A DNA stretch of 64,000 bases from JBCCJA01 sp039045975 (GTDB lineage Bacteria > Planctomycetota > Planctomycetia > Planctomycetales > Planctomycetaceae), in assembly GCA_039045975.1 (NCBI GenBank), contig JBCCJA010000007.1, positions 1-64,000 of the forward strand. Reading direction: 5' to 3'. The position numbers were made by a program, and so were the translations under genes. A model generated the notes under the pieces. It made no database searches. It saw only the letters and a program-made list of their open reading frames with translations, and had not been told where the DNA came from. Positions 53,491-62,382 of the stretch are shown here, in pieces (positions within the stretch are counted from its first letter, which is position 1; each line of letters begins with the position of its first letter).

Positions 53491-53547
53491 AGCGGTAACG
53501 CGAAGGCGTTGCGTGTTCCCGCGCCGCCAAACGTTCGCGTTACCGCT
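53491..53547. repeat. 14-bp perfect inverted repeat between aroDE and aroK
   Basis: AGCGGTAACGCGAA at 53491-53504 and its exact complement at 53534-53547, with a 29-base loop. It fills the 139-base gap between the aroDE stop and the aroK start. No T-tract; it is more likely an interspersed palindrome or mRNA-stabilising hairpin than a terminator. Confidence 0.55.
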
Positions 53548-53566
53548 AAGGCTTCGAGCACTCACC

Positions 53567-55069
53567 TCAACGCTTCACGGCGGAGATGCCCCGCCGGAAC
53601 GCCTCCCGCATCACCTCGACCGGCGGGTCGACGTCGTGGAACGCCCGGAACTGGGCCGCGGCCTGCCGGACGAACATCTCGACGCCGCTGACCGTCGCAG
53701 CGCCGCGGGCCCGCGCCCGCTTCAGCAACAGCGTGTTTTCCGGGTTGTAAATCGTGTCGAAGACGACGGCGCCGTCCGCGACGGCGTTCTCTGGGAGCGG
53801 CGCGGCGTCGGGCTCGGGGTGCATGCCGACCGGCGTGCCGTTGACCACGATGTCGTACTGGCGGGCCGAGCGGTTCTCCCAGGTCACGCTGACGCAGCCG
53901 AGTTCCTCCGCGAGCGCCGCCGTCTTCTCGGCCGTCCGCCCGCAGATCGTGACAGCCGCCCCGGCGTCCATCAGCCCGCTGGCGACGGCCCGCGTCACGC
54001 CGCCGGCCCCGAGCACGAGGGCGGTCTTTCGCTCGAGCGTCGCCGCCGGGTCGGTCGTCCGCATCGCGTCGACGAGGCTCGATAGCGCCGCCGGCAGGTC
54101 GGTGTTGGACGCCGTCCACTTGCCGTCTTCGCCCCGCACGAGCGTGTTCGCGGCCCCGATCCGCGTCGCGGCCGGATCGCGGCTGTCGGCCCACGCGAGG
54201 GCTGCTTCTTTGTGCGGGATCGTCACGCTGAAGCCGCCGAACCCGACCTCCGCGAGCGTCTCGACGCCCTCTTCGAACTCGTCTTTGGGCAGCAGAATCG
54301 GCACGTAGGCCGCGTCGAGGCCGGCGTCTTCGATCGCCGCGTTGTGGACGGCGGGGCTGAGGCTCTGGGCGATCGGGTCGCCGAGGACCGCGAACAGACG
54401 TGTGTCGGGCCCGACCGCGTCGTAACGCCACGCCCGCAGCTGCTCATAAGAGACCATGCCCGGGGCGAGCGTCCGCCCGCCGCTGAACGAGGCGTACGTC
54501 CAAGGCGCCCCGTTCCGCCCGGCCAGGTAGCGGCTGACGAGCCCCGACGGGCCCATGCAGAACGCGACGGTCGGGACCGGCGTCGCCGCGGCCGCGGCCC
54601 GGCGCATCAGTCCCAGCGTCTGCAGATTGTCGGCCGGCCGGGTCGCCATCGTGACGAGCTTGATGACGTCGGCGTCGGCCGCCGCGGCGACGGCGTGTCG
54701 CTCGGCGAGCGCCTCGTCGGACGGCGTGCCGGTGAAATCGTGATGACTCACGACCCGCTTCGTGTCGCCGTACCGCGGGATTTTCGGGGCGACGTCGAGT
54801 TCGAGGTCGACGTATTCGGCCCCCTCGATGATCGCCGTCCGCAGCAGCGTCAGCCGGGCCCCCTCGTCGCCCCGCCACTTCCCGCCGTCCTCCTCACGGC
54901 GGCAGGTCACGACGACCGGCGTCGGCCGGTCCTTCAGCAACCGCGGCACATCAGGCTTCGTCAGCCAGTCGAGCCGCAGTTCGACGAGGCCGACGCCGTC
55001 GTCGGCCAACTTCTGATGCTCCGCCCGCATCATCGACGTGCGGCCGCGGGCGAGAGAGACGCAAATCAT
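53567..55069 (-). CDS. aroDE: bifunctional 3-dehydroquinate dehydratase (type I) / shikimate dehydrogenase
   Basis: A 500-residue fusion catalysing two successive steps from 3-dehydroquinate to shikimate. Residues 1-215 are a type I dehydroquinase barrel: VGLVELRLDWL, PVVVTCRREEDGG, YVDLELDV, VVSHHDFTGTPS (catalytic His) and DVIKLVTMA (Schiff-base Lys). Residues about 222-495 are an AroE domain: LFAVLGDPIAQSLSPAVHNA, FSVTIPHKEAALAWAD, GAANTLVR, ASNTDLPAAL, the NADP motif VLGAGGVTRAVASGL, NGTPVGMHP and VSGVEMFVRQAAAQF. The same fusion order occurs in plants, chlamydiae and other planctomycetes. The ATG at 55069 lies right beside the repeat at 55074-55179. Confidence 0.97.
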   Translation of the reverse strand: MICVSLARGRTSMMRAEHQKLADDGVGLVELRLDWLTKPDVPRLLKDRPTPVVVTCRREEDGGKWRGDEGARLTLLRTAIIEGAEYVDLELDVAPKIPRYGDTKRVVSHHDFTGTPSDEALAERHAVAAAADADVIKLVTMATRPADNLQTLGLMRRAAAAATPVPTVAFCMGPSGLVSRYLAGRNGAPWTYASFSGGRTLAPGMVSYEQLRAWRYDAVGPDTRLFAVLGDPIAQSLSPAVHNAAIEDAGLDAAYVPILLPKDEFEEGVETLAEVGFGGFSVTIPHKEAALAWADSRDPAATRIGAANTLVRGEDGKWTASNTDLPAALSSLVDAMRTTDPAATLERKTALVLGAGGVTRAVASGLMDAGAAVTICGRTAEKTAALAEELGCVSVTWENRSARQYDIVVNGTPVGMHPEPDAAPLPENAVADGAVVFDTIYNPENTLLLKRARARGAATVSGVEMFVRQAAAQFRAFHDVDPPVEVMREAFRRGISAVKR

Positions 55070-55073
55070 GGGG

Positions 55074-55179
55074 AGCCGTTAGCTGTGAGCCGCTAGCCGT
55101 TAGCTTCGGACGTACCGCTCCACCCGCAGCTCCGGGCCGAGGAGCTAATAGCTAACCGCTAATAGCCCACGGCTCACCC
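55074..55179. repeat. TTAGC-rich inverted repeat element between aroDE and mutL
   Basis: Contains GCCGTTAGC twice on the left and GCTAATAGC/GCTAACCGCTAATAGC on the right; the outer arms GTGAGCCG...CCGTTAGC and GCTAACCG...CGGCTCAC are inverted copies. The TGA inside the right-hand GTGAGCCG (minus strand) is the mutL stop codon, and the left end lies 4 bases before the aroDE start. It fills the whole intergenic space. Confidence 0.6.
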
Positions 55180-57024
55180 GAGCCGACCGAACCTCTTATC
55201 CAGTTCCTGCCGGCTCAATACCAGCGCGGTCGGCCGGCCGTGGGGGCAGTGGTGGGCGTCCTGCGTGACGTCGCGATCGGTGAGCAGGGCGAGCATCTCT
55301 TCTTCGGAGAGCCGTTGGCCCGCCTTGATCGCGGCCTTGCAGCTCATCATGTGCAGCAGCGGGTCGAGGCTGTCGCGGCGGGTCGCGGCCGAGCCCTCGC
55401 CGAGGCGGTCGAGCAGGTCTTTGAACAGCCCCGACTGGTCGCCGTCGCCGAGCATCGCCGGGACCGACGTCAACGCGACCGACCCGCCGCCGAAGTCGTC
55501 GACGCCGAAGCCGAGCTTCGCGAACGTCTCGGCCTCCGAGACGGCGAGGGCGTATTCCCGCGGCGGCAGCTCGACGACGGCCGGCACGAGCAGCCGCTGC
55601 GTCTCGACGGCCCCGTCGAGCACCCGCGGCCGCAGCTGCTCGTACATGACCCGCTCGTGCAGGGCGTGCTGGTCGATGACGGCGAGCCCGGCGTCGGTCT
55701 CGGCGACGATGTACGTGTCCATCACCTGCATCACCCGCGGCGGGGCGGCGGTGGTCTCGGCCGCTGAGGCTTCGCCGGGCAGTTCGGCTGACTTATCGAC
55801 GCGGCCTTCTCGGTCCGCGTCGGCGACCGCGAGGGCCGCCCCCGAGCGTGTCTCTGGGAACGGCTTGAAGGCTGGCGTCGAACCTGGAAGGACCGGTTTT
55901 TCCCACGGCAGGTCGAGGCCGGGTGCCGACGAGGGTTCCGGACGGGCCGGCCCCGGCTCTACATGCGGACGCCGCAGGTGCTCGTCCCCACCGTCGGTCC
56001 GCTTGCCCTCGCCGAGCCTCATAGAGCCATCAAGGTCGACGCTGAGGAACTTCGTCCGCAGCGTCCCGAGGAGCTGCCGGTAGAGCGAACTGCCGTCCTC
56101 CAGGCGGACCTCCGACTTCTGCGGGTGGACGTTCACGTCGACCCGTTCGGGAGGCATCTCCCAGAACAGGACAGCGAGCGGGTGCCGACCGACCATCGTC
56201 AGCCCGCGGTAGGCCTCGCCGAGGGCGTGCTGCAGCGACCGGTCCTGCACCGGCCTGCCGTTGAGGAACACGTACTGACCCTTGCGGGTCGACTTCGTGT
56301 GGTCGGGGTGCCCGGCGAAGCCCCACAGGCGGACGCCGTCGGCCTCGCTCTCGACCGGGAGCATCTTCGCGGCGACCTCCTCGCCGAAGAACAGCCCGAT
56401 GCGTTCGCTGACGAGTTCCGTCGCCGGCAGGTCGAAGACGGTTTTCCCGTCGTGCGTCAGCGTCGCGTGTAAGCGCGGGTGGGCGAGCGCGACACGCGTG
56501 AAAACCTCCGCGAGGTGTCCGAACTCGGTCGGGACCGTCTTCAGGAACTTGCGGCGGGCCGGCGTGTTGAAGAACAGCTGCCGGGCCTCGACCGTCGTCC
56601 CGACCGGCCCGCCGGCGGGCGTCGGGCCGACGGTCTTGTCGCCCTCGACGGCGATCTCAGCCCCGACGTCGGCGTCTTTCGCCCGGCTCCGCAGGCGGAA
56701 CCGGCTGACCGACGCGATCGACGCCAACGCCTCACCGCGGAAGCCCATCGTGCCGACGCGGAAGAGGTCCTCGGCCTTCGTCAGCTTGCTGGTCGCGTGC
56801 GAGCTGACGGCGAGCGGCAGATCGTCGGCGGAAATCCCTCCGCCGTCGTCGGTGACCGTAATCCGCTCCGTCCCGCCCCGCTCGACGTCGACCGTGACCC
56901 GCGTCGCGCCGGCATCAAGACAGTTCTCGACGAGCTCCTTCACGACCGACGCGGGCCGCTCGACCACCTCGCCGGCGGCGATCTGGTTGACGACCGTCGG
57001 GTCGAGGCGGCGGATCCGTGCCAT
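55174..57024 (-). CDS. mutL: DNA mismatch repair protein MutL (endonuclease type)
   Basis: A 616-residue GHKL ATPase that couples mismatch recognition by MutS to strand removal. The N-terminal ATPase domain shows VVNQIAAGEVVERPASVVKE, ENCLDAGATRV, DDGGGISADDL, SHATSKL and GFRGEALASIASVS; a Pro-rich linker spans about 330-425. The C-terminal domain has DQHALHERVMYEQ, the metal-binding endonuclease motif, plus SCKAAIKAG and HHCPHGRPTALVL, so this MutL should nick DNA itself, as in organisms without MutH. The ATG at 57024 has GGAG 9 bases upstream; an ATG at 57039 would add five residues. The stop codon lies in the adjacent repeat. Confidence 0.97.
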   Translation of the reverse strand: MARIRRLDPTVVNQIAAGEVVERPASVVKELVENCLDAGATRVTVDVERGGTERITVTDDGGGISADDLPLAVSSHATSKLTKAEDLFRVGTMGFRGEALASIASVSRFRLRSRAKDADVGAEIAVEGDKTVGPTPAGGPVGTTVEARQLFFNTPARRKFLKTVPTEFGHLAEVFTRVALAHPRLHATLTHDGKTVFDLPATELVSERIGLFFGEEVAAKMLPVESEADGVRLWGFAGHPDHTKSTRKGQYVFLNGRPVQDRSLQHALGEAYRGLTMVGRHPLAVLFWEMPPERVDVNVHPQKSEVRLEDGSSLYRQLLGTLRTKFLSVDLDGSMRLGEGKRTDGGDEHLRRPHVEPGPARPEPSSAPGLDLPWEKPVLPGSTPAFKPFPETRSGAALAVADADREGRVDKSAELPGEASAAETTAAPPRVMQVMDTYIVAETDAGLAVIDQHALHERVMYEQLRPRVLDGAVETQRLLVPAVVELPPREYALAVSEAETFAKLGFGVDDFGGGSVALTSVPAMLGDGDQSGLFKDLLDRLGEGSAATRRDSLDPLLHMMSCKAAIKAGQRLSEEEMLALLTDRDVTQDAHHCPHGRPTALVLSRQELDKRFGRLG

Positions 57025-57160
57025 CTGTCGCGGCTCCATAAAGACGCCGGCAGTTTACGATCCCGGCCGGTCGACGCGACCGCACCGCCGAAAACGCATC
57101 AACTTTCGCTCACTTCACCATGCGACTATCTTCGCCGACGACTGTTCTCGGGAGCGTCAT

Positions 57161-57427
57161 GTGTCGGGTCGCGTTCTGTTCGGCGTCTATCTCGCGCTCT
57201 ATTCGGCCTTCGTGCTCACGAACGCCTTCGCCCCTGGCGTGATGGAGCGGACGCCCGTTGCGGGCCTCAACGTCGCCGTGCTGAGCGGCTTCGGGCTCAT
57301 CGTCGCCGCCGTGCTGATGGCCTTGCTATACGAGTGGTTGGGTCCCGGGGGGCCCGCCGTCGTCGAAGGCGATTCGGTTGATGAAGCCGACCCGGACGCG
57401 GCCGGGAACGACGGGGGGCCGACGTGA
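57161..57427 (+). CDS. DUF485-like small membrane protein
   Basis: An 88-residue protein with two membrane helices (VLFGVYLALYSAFVLTNAF and VAVLSGFGLIVAAVLMALLY) and an acidic C-terminal tail. This is the pattern of the DUF485 partner encoded just before ActP-type acetate/solute symporters. The GTG at 57161 has GGGAG 6 bases upstream. Its TGA overlaps the symporter start (GTGA), supporting a functional pair. Confidence 0.85.
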   Translation: MSGRVLFGVYLALYSAFVLTNAFAPGVMERTPVAGLNVAVLSGFGLIVAAVLMALLYEWLGPGGPAVVEGDSVDEADPDAAGNDGGPT

Positions 57428-59355
57428 CCTACGACGCCTCGCCGCTCGCCGTGGCGGTGTTCCTGGGGTTCGTCGGCGTCACGCTCGGGCTGAGCTTCTG
57501 GCTCGGGCGGTCGGCGAAGTCGTCGGCCGGTTTCTTCGCCGCCCACGGCCAAATCCCGTGGTTCGTCAACGGCGTCGCGTTCGCGGGCGACTATCTGTCG
57601 GCGGCGTCGTTCCTCGGCATCTGCGGGATGATCGCGTTCTACGGCTACGACGGGTTTCTCTATTCGATCGGCTTTCTCGCCGGCTGGATCGTCGCGTTGT
57701 TCGTCGTCGCCGAGCCGATGAAACGCCTCGGCAAGTTCACGTTCGCCGACGCGCTCGACGCCCGCTTCGATTCGCCCGCGATCAAGCTCTCCGCCGGCGT
57801 CGCGACGCTCGCGGTGAGCGTGTTTTATCTGATCCCGCAGATGGTCGGCGCGGGCGTGCTCGTGCAGCCGCTGCTCGGGCTCGACCACGCCGTCGGCGTG
57901 ATCCTCGTCGGCGGGACGGTGATCGCGATCGTCGTCACCGCGGGGATGGTCTCGACGACGTGGGTGCAGTTCCTGAAGGGTTCGCTGTTGGTGGTCTTCA
58001 GCGGCGTGCTCGTCGCGATGCTGTGGGCGAAGGGTTTCGAGGTCGGCTTGCCCGCCGGCGAAAGCCTCGGCCCGTTCGATGCCGCCGAACTCGCCGCGAT
58101 GCGGCCGGAACGCGACGCGGACGCCGACGGTCCGGTCGGGCCGATCGACGCGTCGTGGCAGAACCGCCTGATCGAGGTCACCGACCCGGAGACAGGCCGA
58201 CCCGCGCGGTACGTCGCCGAGGTGGTCGAGGCCGACCGGGTTCTGCTGCACGAAACCGTCGAAGTCGTCCGGCCGGACGACGGGCCGATCACGGTCAACG
58301 GCCGCGAGGTCGCGGCGGGCGACGTGCTCGGACAACTCCGGCCGGCCGGCCATCTGACCAAACTGCCGGACGGCGAAACGAAGTCGGGCCCGCTCGGACC
58401 GGTCGACTTCCTGGCCACCTTGGGCAAATCGGAGGTCGCGTTACCGGCGACCGCCCGCGAGTTCTCCGACGGCTCTCAGACCACGATCTATTACGCAAAG
58501 CGGGTCCCGGGTGCCCGGGTTCTGAGGCCGGGAGAGCACCCGCGGTTCCGCGGGATCCGCGGTGGGAACACGTCGGACAAGCTCAACTTTCTGTCGCTGA
58601 TGCTCGCGCTGTTCTGCGGCACGGCGTCGCTGCCCCACATCCTGATCCGCTATTACACGGTCAATGACGAGGCCGCCGCCCGGAAGAGCACCGTCGTCGG
58701 CATCGCGACGATCGGCGCGTTCTACATCCTGACCCTCTACATCGGCATCGGCGCGATGACGAGCGGGGCGCTCGACCCGTCGAACAGCAATATGGCGGCC
58801 CCGCTCCTGGCCCGCAGCCTAGCCGACTGGCTGTTCGCGGTGATCTCCGCGATCGCGTTCACAACGGTGCTCGGCACGGTCAGCGGACTGATCCTGGCGT
58901 CGGCCGGGGCGGTGACGCACGACCTGATCGGCACGCTCATGCCGGGCCGGCTGGACGAAGCGGCCCAGGTGCGCGTCGCGAAGGTCGCGTCGGTCGTGAT
59001 CGGTGTGGCGGCGATCGCGCTGGGCATCGCGTTCCAAGACCTCAACGTCAGTTACCTCGTCGGCTGGGCGTTCAGCGTCGCCGCCTCGGCCAATCTGCCG
59101 GCGTTGGTGATGTTGCTGTTCTGGCCGCGGACGACGAAGGCCGGCATCGTCGCGGCGGTGACGGTCGGGATGTTCTCGTCGCTCGCGTGGATCCTGCTCA
59201 GCGGCGACACCTTCGAGAAGGTTTACGGGTGGCCGGCGGCCGAGTCGCCGGTCCCGTTCAGCCAGCCGGGCCTCGTCACGATCCCGCTCGGCTTCCTGAC
59301 GCTCGTCGTAGTTTCGCTGCTGACACGCCCTATACGAACAGAAGCGGTGCGGTGA
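57424..59355 (+). CDS. actP: sodium:solute symporter, ActP-like
   Basis: A 643-residue member of the sodium:solute symporter family closest in pattern to cation/acetate symporters. Landmarks are FFAAHGQIPWFVNGVAFAGD, YLSAASFLGICGMIAFYGYD, FYLIPQMVGAGVLVQPLL, and after an insertion GTASLPHILIRYYTVNDEAA and TVLGTVSGLILASAGAVTHD. Compared with E. coli ActP (about 550 residues) it carries an extra soluble segment of roughly 130 residues (about 215-345) between membrane helices, containing a beta-rich stretch (VEADRVLLHETVEVVRPDDG). The substrate is inferred only from family resemblance. GTG start overlapping the DUF485-like gene. Confidence 0.88.
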   Translation: MTYDASPLAVAVFLGFVGVTLGLSFWLGRSAKSSAGFFAAHGQIPWFVNGVAFAGDYLSAASFLGICGMIAFYGYDGFLYSIGFLAGWIVALFVVAEPMKRLGKFTFADALDARFDSPAIKLSAGVATLAVSVFYLIPQMVGAGVLVQPLLGLDHAVGVILVGGTVIAIVVTAGMVSTTWVQFLKGSLLVVFSGVLVAMLWAKGFEVGLPAGESLGPFDAAELAAMRPERDADADGPVGPIDASWQNRLIEVTDPETGRPARYVAEVVEADRVLLHETVEVVRPDDGPITVNGREVAAGDVLGQLRPAGHLTKLPDGETKSGPLGPVDFLATLGKSEVALPATAREFSDGSQTTIYYAKRVPGARVLRPGEHPRFRGIRGGNTSDKLNFLSLMLALFCGTASLPHILIRYYTVNDEAAARKSTVVGIATIGAFYILTLYIGIGAMTSGALDPSNSNMAAPLLARSLADWLFAVISAIAFTTVLGTVSGLILASAGAVTHDLIGTLMPGRLDEAAQVRVAKVASVVIGVAAIALGIAFQDLNVSYLVGWAFSVAASANLPALVMLLFWPRTTKAGIVAAVTVGMFSSLAWILLSGDTFEKVYGWPAAESPVPFSQPGLVTIPLGFLTLVVVSLLTRPIRTEAVR

Positions 59356-59423
59356 CTCGACAACGGGCACCGTCCGGACGGTAACCTCCGTCGTCCCAGC
59401 ATTTGTGGAATTCAGGATCTGCC

Positions 59424-61328
59424 ATGCCTCGCTCGATCGCTGCAGTTCTCTTTCTCGCGACCGCCGCGTGTCTTTCGCCCGCTTGCGCGGCGGAGATCCA
59501 AGGCGAGCTGAAGCAGTGGCACGCCGTCGAGCTCTCGTGGGTCGGGCCCGAGACCTCCGAGACGGCTTCGCCGAACCCGTTCAGCGATTACCGAATCGAC
59601 GTCACGTTCACGCACGAGTCGGGCGAGTCGAAGCACGTCGTGCCCGGCTTTTACGCCGCCGACGGCGATGCCGCCGACTCGGGGGCCGACACGGGCGCGG
59701 TCTGGCGTGCCCGCTTCGCCCCGGATCGGACTGGCAAGTGGAACTACGCCGTCTCATTCCGGGCCGGTGAGGACGTCGCAGTCGCCGCCGATGCCGCGTC
59801 GGGTGCGTCTGCGGGGTTCTTCGACGGGGAGACCGGCTCGATCGAGGTCGCCGCGACCGACAAGACCGGACGCGACTTCCGCGGACGCGGCAGGCTGGAG
59901 TACGTCGGCAAACACCACCTCCGCTTCGCCGGCGACGGGACCTATTTCCTCAAGGCCGGGGCCGACGCGCCGGAGAATCTGCTGGCCTATGACGACTTCG
60001 ACGACACACCCGACACGCCGCGTGGGAAGGTCAACAACACGACGCAGAAGTATTTGCTCAAAGACTGGTCGCCGCACGCCGGCGACTACGACGCGACTGC
60101 GGAAGCCTACACGTGGCGGGGCGGCCGCGGGTCGGAGCTGCTCGGGGCGATCAAGTACCTGCACGACAAAGGGTTGAACGCCTTTTCGTTCCTGACGTTC
60201 AGCGTCGACGGCGACGACGACAACGTCTTTCCTCACCGCCTCCGCGGCACGGTCGAAGACTATGAGAGCGTCGCGAACGATCGCCGCTGGGGGCATCCGT
60301 CCAAGGGCGTGCACCACGACCGGTTCGACGTCTCGGAGTTGGCGCAGTGGAACCGAGTCTTCGCCTATGGCGACGAACTCGGCATGCACCTGCATTTCAA
60401 AACGATGGAGACCGAAAACGAACTGCTCATGGACGGCGGCGACCTCGGCCGTGAGCGGAAGCTGTACTACCGCGAGCTGATCGCCAGATTCGGCCACCAT
60501 CTCGCCCTGAACTGGAACCTGGGCGAGGAGATCAACGGTGCCACGACCGCCCAGAAGCAGGCGTGGGCCGCCTACTTCTGGAATACCGATCCGTATCGCC
60601 ACCCGATCGTGATCCACAACATGGGCCAGCCGCACTACGACCTGATCGGTCCGTACGACGCGGCGGCCGGGACCGGCTCGGAGCTGACCGGCTTCTCGCT
60701 ACAGACGAATCGGCCCGATTTCAGCCGCGTCTTCCAGCGGACCCGCGACTACATCACCCGGTCGGCCGCGGCCGGTAAGCCGTGGGTCGTCGCCTGCGAC
60801 GAACCGGGCGACGCCCAACACTCGATCCGCCCCGCCGGTGACGAGGGCAACAGCTGGGAAGACGGCCGCAAGAACGCCTTGTGGGCCAACATCATGGCCG
60901 GCGGGGCCGGCTGCGAGTTCTACTTCGGCTACAAACACGCCGAGTCAGACTTGACCTGCCAGGACTGGCGGAGCCGCGACGGGTTCTGGGACTACTGCCG
61001 CCACGCGCTGGAATTCTTCGTCGAAAACGACATCCCGTTCTGGGACATGCGGAACGCCGACGCCCTCGTGGGCGGGGCCGACGCCTGGTGCCTCGCCGAG
61101 CCGGCCGGCTGCTTCGTGGTATTCCTCAAAGCGGGAGGCGAGGCGACCCTCGACCTGTCGTCGGCGGCGGGCGAGTTCGACGTCCGCTGGTTCGACCCCC
61201 GCAACGGCGGCGGGCTGCAAACGGGCGACGTCAGCGTCGTCGGCGGGGGCGGACGGGCCGAGTTGGGACCGCCGCCGGGCGAAACGGACCGAGATTGGGC
61301 GGTCTTGGTCCGCCCGCGTCGCCGCTGA
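59424..61328 (+). CDS. secreted DUF5060 / glycoside-hydrolase-like protein
   Basis: A 634-residue exported protein. A signal peptide (MPRSIAAVLFLATAACLSPA) is followed by an Ig-like DUF5060 domain (QWHAVELSWVGPETSE; YRIDVTFTHESGESKHVVPG; KWNYAVSFRAG) and a central barrel with glycoside-hydrolase features: GRGRLEYVGKHHLRFAGDGT, YFLKAGADAPENLLAYDDFD, NAFSFLTFSVDGDDDNVFPH, HLALNWNLGEEINGATTAQK, KPWVVACDEPGDAQHS. A C-terminal beta domain (CFVVFLKAGGEATLDLSSAA; VRWFDPRNGG) resembles putative collagen-binding modules. Acidic residues in NLGEE and CDEPG are candidates for catalysis. The carbohydrate target is unknown. The ATG at 59424 fits the signal peptide. Confidence 0.85.
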   Translation: MPRSIAAVLFLATAACLSPACAAEIQGELKQWHAVELSWVGPETSETASPNPFSDYRIDVTFTHESGESKHVVPGFYAADGDAADSGADTGAVWRARFAPDRTGKWNYAVSFRAGEDVAVAADAASGASAGFFDGETGSIEVAATDKTGRDFRGRGRLEYVGKHHLRFAGDGTYFLKAGADAPENLLAYDDFDDTPDTPRGKVNNTTQKYLLKDWSPHAGDYDATAEAYTWRGGRGSELLGAIKYLHDKGLNAFSFLTFSVDGDDDNVFPHRLRGTVEDYESVANDRRWGHPSKGVHHDRFDVSELAQWNRVFAYGDELGMHLHFKTMETENELLMDGGDLGRERKLYYRELIARFGHHLALNWNLGEEINGATTAQKQAWAAYFWNTDPYRHPIVIHNMGQPHYDLIGPYDAAAGTGSELTGFSLQTNRPDFSRVFQRTRDYITRSAAAGKPWVVACDEPGDAQHSIRPAGDEGNSWEDGRKNALWANIMAGGAGCEFYFGYKHAESDLTCQDWRSRDGFWDYCRHALEFFVENDIPFWDMRNADALVGGADAWCLAEPAGCFVVFLKAGGEATLDLSSAAGEFDVRWFDPRNGGGLQTGDVSVVGGGGRAELGPPPGETDRDWAVLVRPRRR

Positions 61329-61350
61329 AGCGAGCCGTACGTAAGCACCG

Positions 61351-61377
61351 ACGCCCGCGGCTCGAGCCGCGGGCGTT
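61351..61377 (+). terminator. intrinsic terminator after the DUF5060 gene
   Basis: CGCCCGCGGCT-CG-AGCCGCGGGCG, an 11-bp perfect stem followed by a short TTT, 23 bases after the stop. The remaining 200 bases to the PEP-CTERM gene are less GC-rich and probably hold its promoter, but no clear boxes were found. Confidence 0.7.
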
Positions 61378-61579
61378 TCGCATCGACGGATAAACGCAAG
61401 CGGATACCAGTTTTTTCCCGATCAAGCGACCTGTCGCGGTTGTCGGTTCTTCACGCCCGCATTTACTTACAGAGACTGAATCTCAGACACGGTAGTAGCC
61501 AACATTCGGCCCTCCCGAATCAGCCAGACCGAAAGCGGATTCACAAATTCCGTTATCTCCCTGACTCGAGGACCGTACA

Positions 61580-62281
61580 GTGTTTTTCCCACGTCTGGCT
61601 GCAGCAGCGGCACTCCTGCTCGCGGCGGCTTCCCCTGCCGACGCGGCTTTCTTGACGGAATCGCAGCTTCTCACCCAATTCGGCTTCAATTCCTCGACCC
61701 CGGGATCGATCAGTGCGGCCTGGGATTCGTTCAGCACGCCGGTCGCCGGACCGAACTTCGCAGACGTCGGCAGCTCCGGATTTACCGGTGCGCAGCCGAC
61801 TGTCACGCAGAACATCCCCGGAGCCTTCATCACCAGCGGCGGAAACATCTACTCGTTCCAGGTGGCGACCGATTTCGACGTCGCCGTGCCGACAGGGGTC
61901 CTCTCCGGTGACACCACGACGTTCATCGCCCAGATCCGGACTCTCGGAACCGAGATCGCCCCTGCGTCGTTACTCCTGGGCGCACTCGGAGCAGCACCCG
62001 TTGCTCCGGCATCGATCACCGAAATCGCGCGGACACCGCTCGGCGGCTTCGGAGGCGAGCTCGTCGACCAGTTGATCGTGTGGAATGTGTCGGGGCCTGT
62101 CTCGGCCGGATCGCCCGCGTTCGGTCTGGAGTTCAATGCGGCCGGCAGCAGCATGTCGCTGGATGCACTTCAGATTAACGCCTTCGCGAGCACGGCAGCC
62201 GTGCCAGAACCGGGGACCCTGCTCCTCACGGGCATCGGCGCGGTCGGGGCGGTACTCGTCCGCCGCCGCAAGACGCACTGA
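61580..62281 (+). CDS. PEP-CTERM sorting-domain protein
   Basis: A 233-residue secreted protein. Signal peptide FFPRLAAAAALLLAAASPAD at the start; C-terminal sorting signal VPEPGTLLLTGIGAVGAVLV followed by RRRKTH: the PEP motif, a hydrophobic helix and a basic tail, which is recognised by exosortase and links the protein to extracellular polysaccharide. The middle is a beta-rich domain (SGGNIYSFQVATDFDVAVPT) of unknown function. GTG start at 61580 with GAGGA about 8 bases upstream. No exosortase gene lies in the window. Confidence 0.87.
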   Translation: MFFPRLAAAAALLLAAASPADAAFLTESQLLTQFGFNSSTPGSISAAWDSFSTPVAGPNFADVGSSGFTGAQPTVTQNIPGAFITSGGNIYSFQVATDFDVAVPTGVLSGDTTTFIAQIRTLGTEIAPASLLLGALGAAPVAPASITEIARTPLGGFGGELVDQLIVWNVSGPVSAGSPAFGLEFNAAGSSMSLDALQINAFASTAAVPEPGTLLLTGIGAVGAVLVRRRKTH

Positions 62282-62300
62282 CGTCACGGCTCGATTCGGG

Positions 62301-62335
62301 AGCACGTCCGCGAAATTCGCGGGCGTGCTGTTTTT
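62301..62335 (+). terminator. intrinsic terminator after the PEP-CTERM gene
   Basis: AGCACGTCCGCGAA pairs with TTCGCGGGCGTGCT around a small loop, followed by GTTTTTG. It lies 20 bases after the PEP-CTERM stop and 48 bases before the next start. Confidence 0.85.
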
Positions 62336-62382
62336 GTAACGCAATTCCAAAACCCAAGACGAATCTCAACCGGGAGCCCGGC

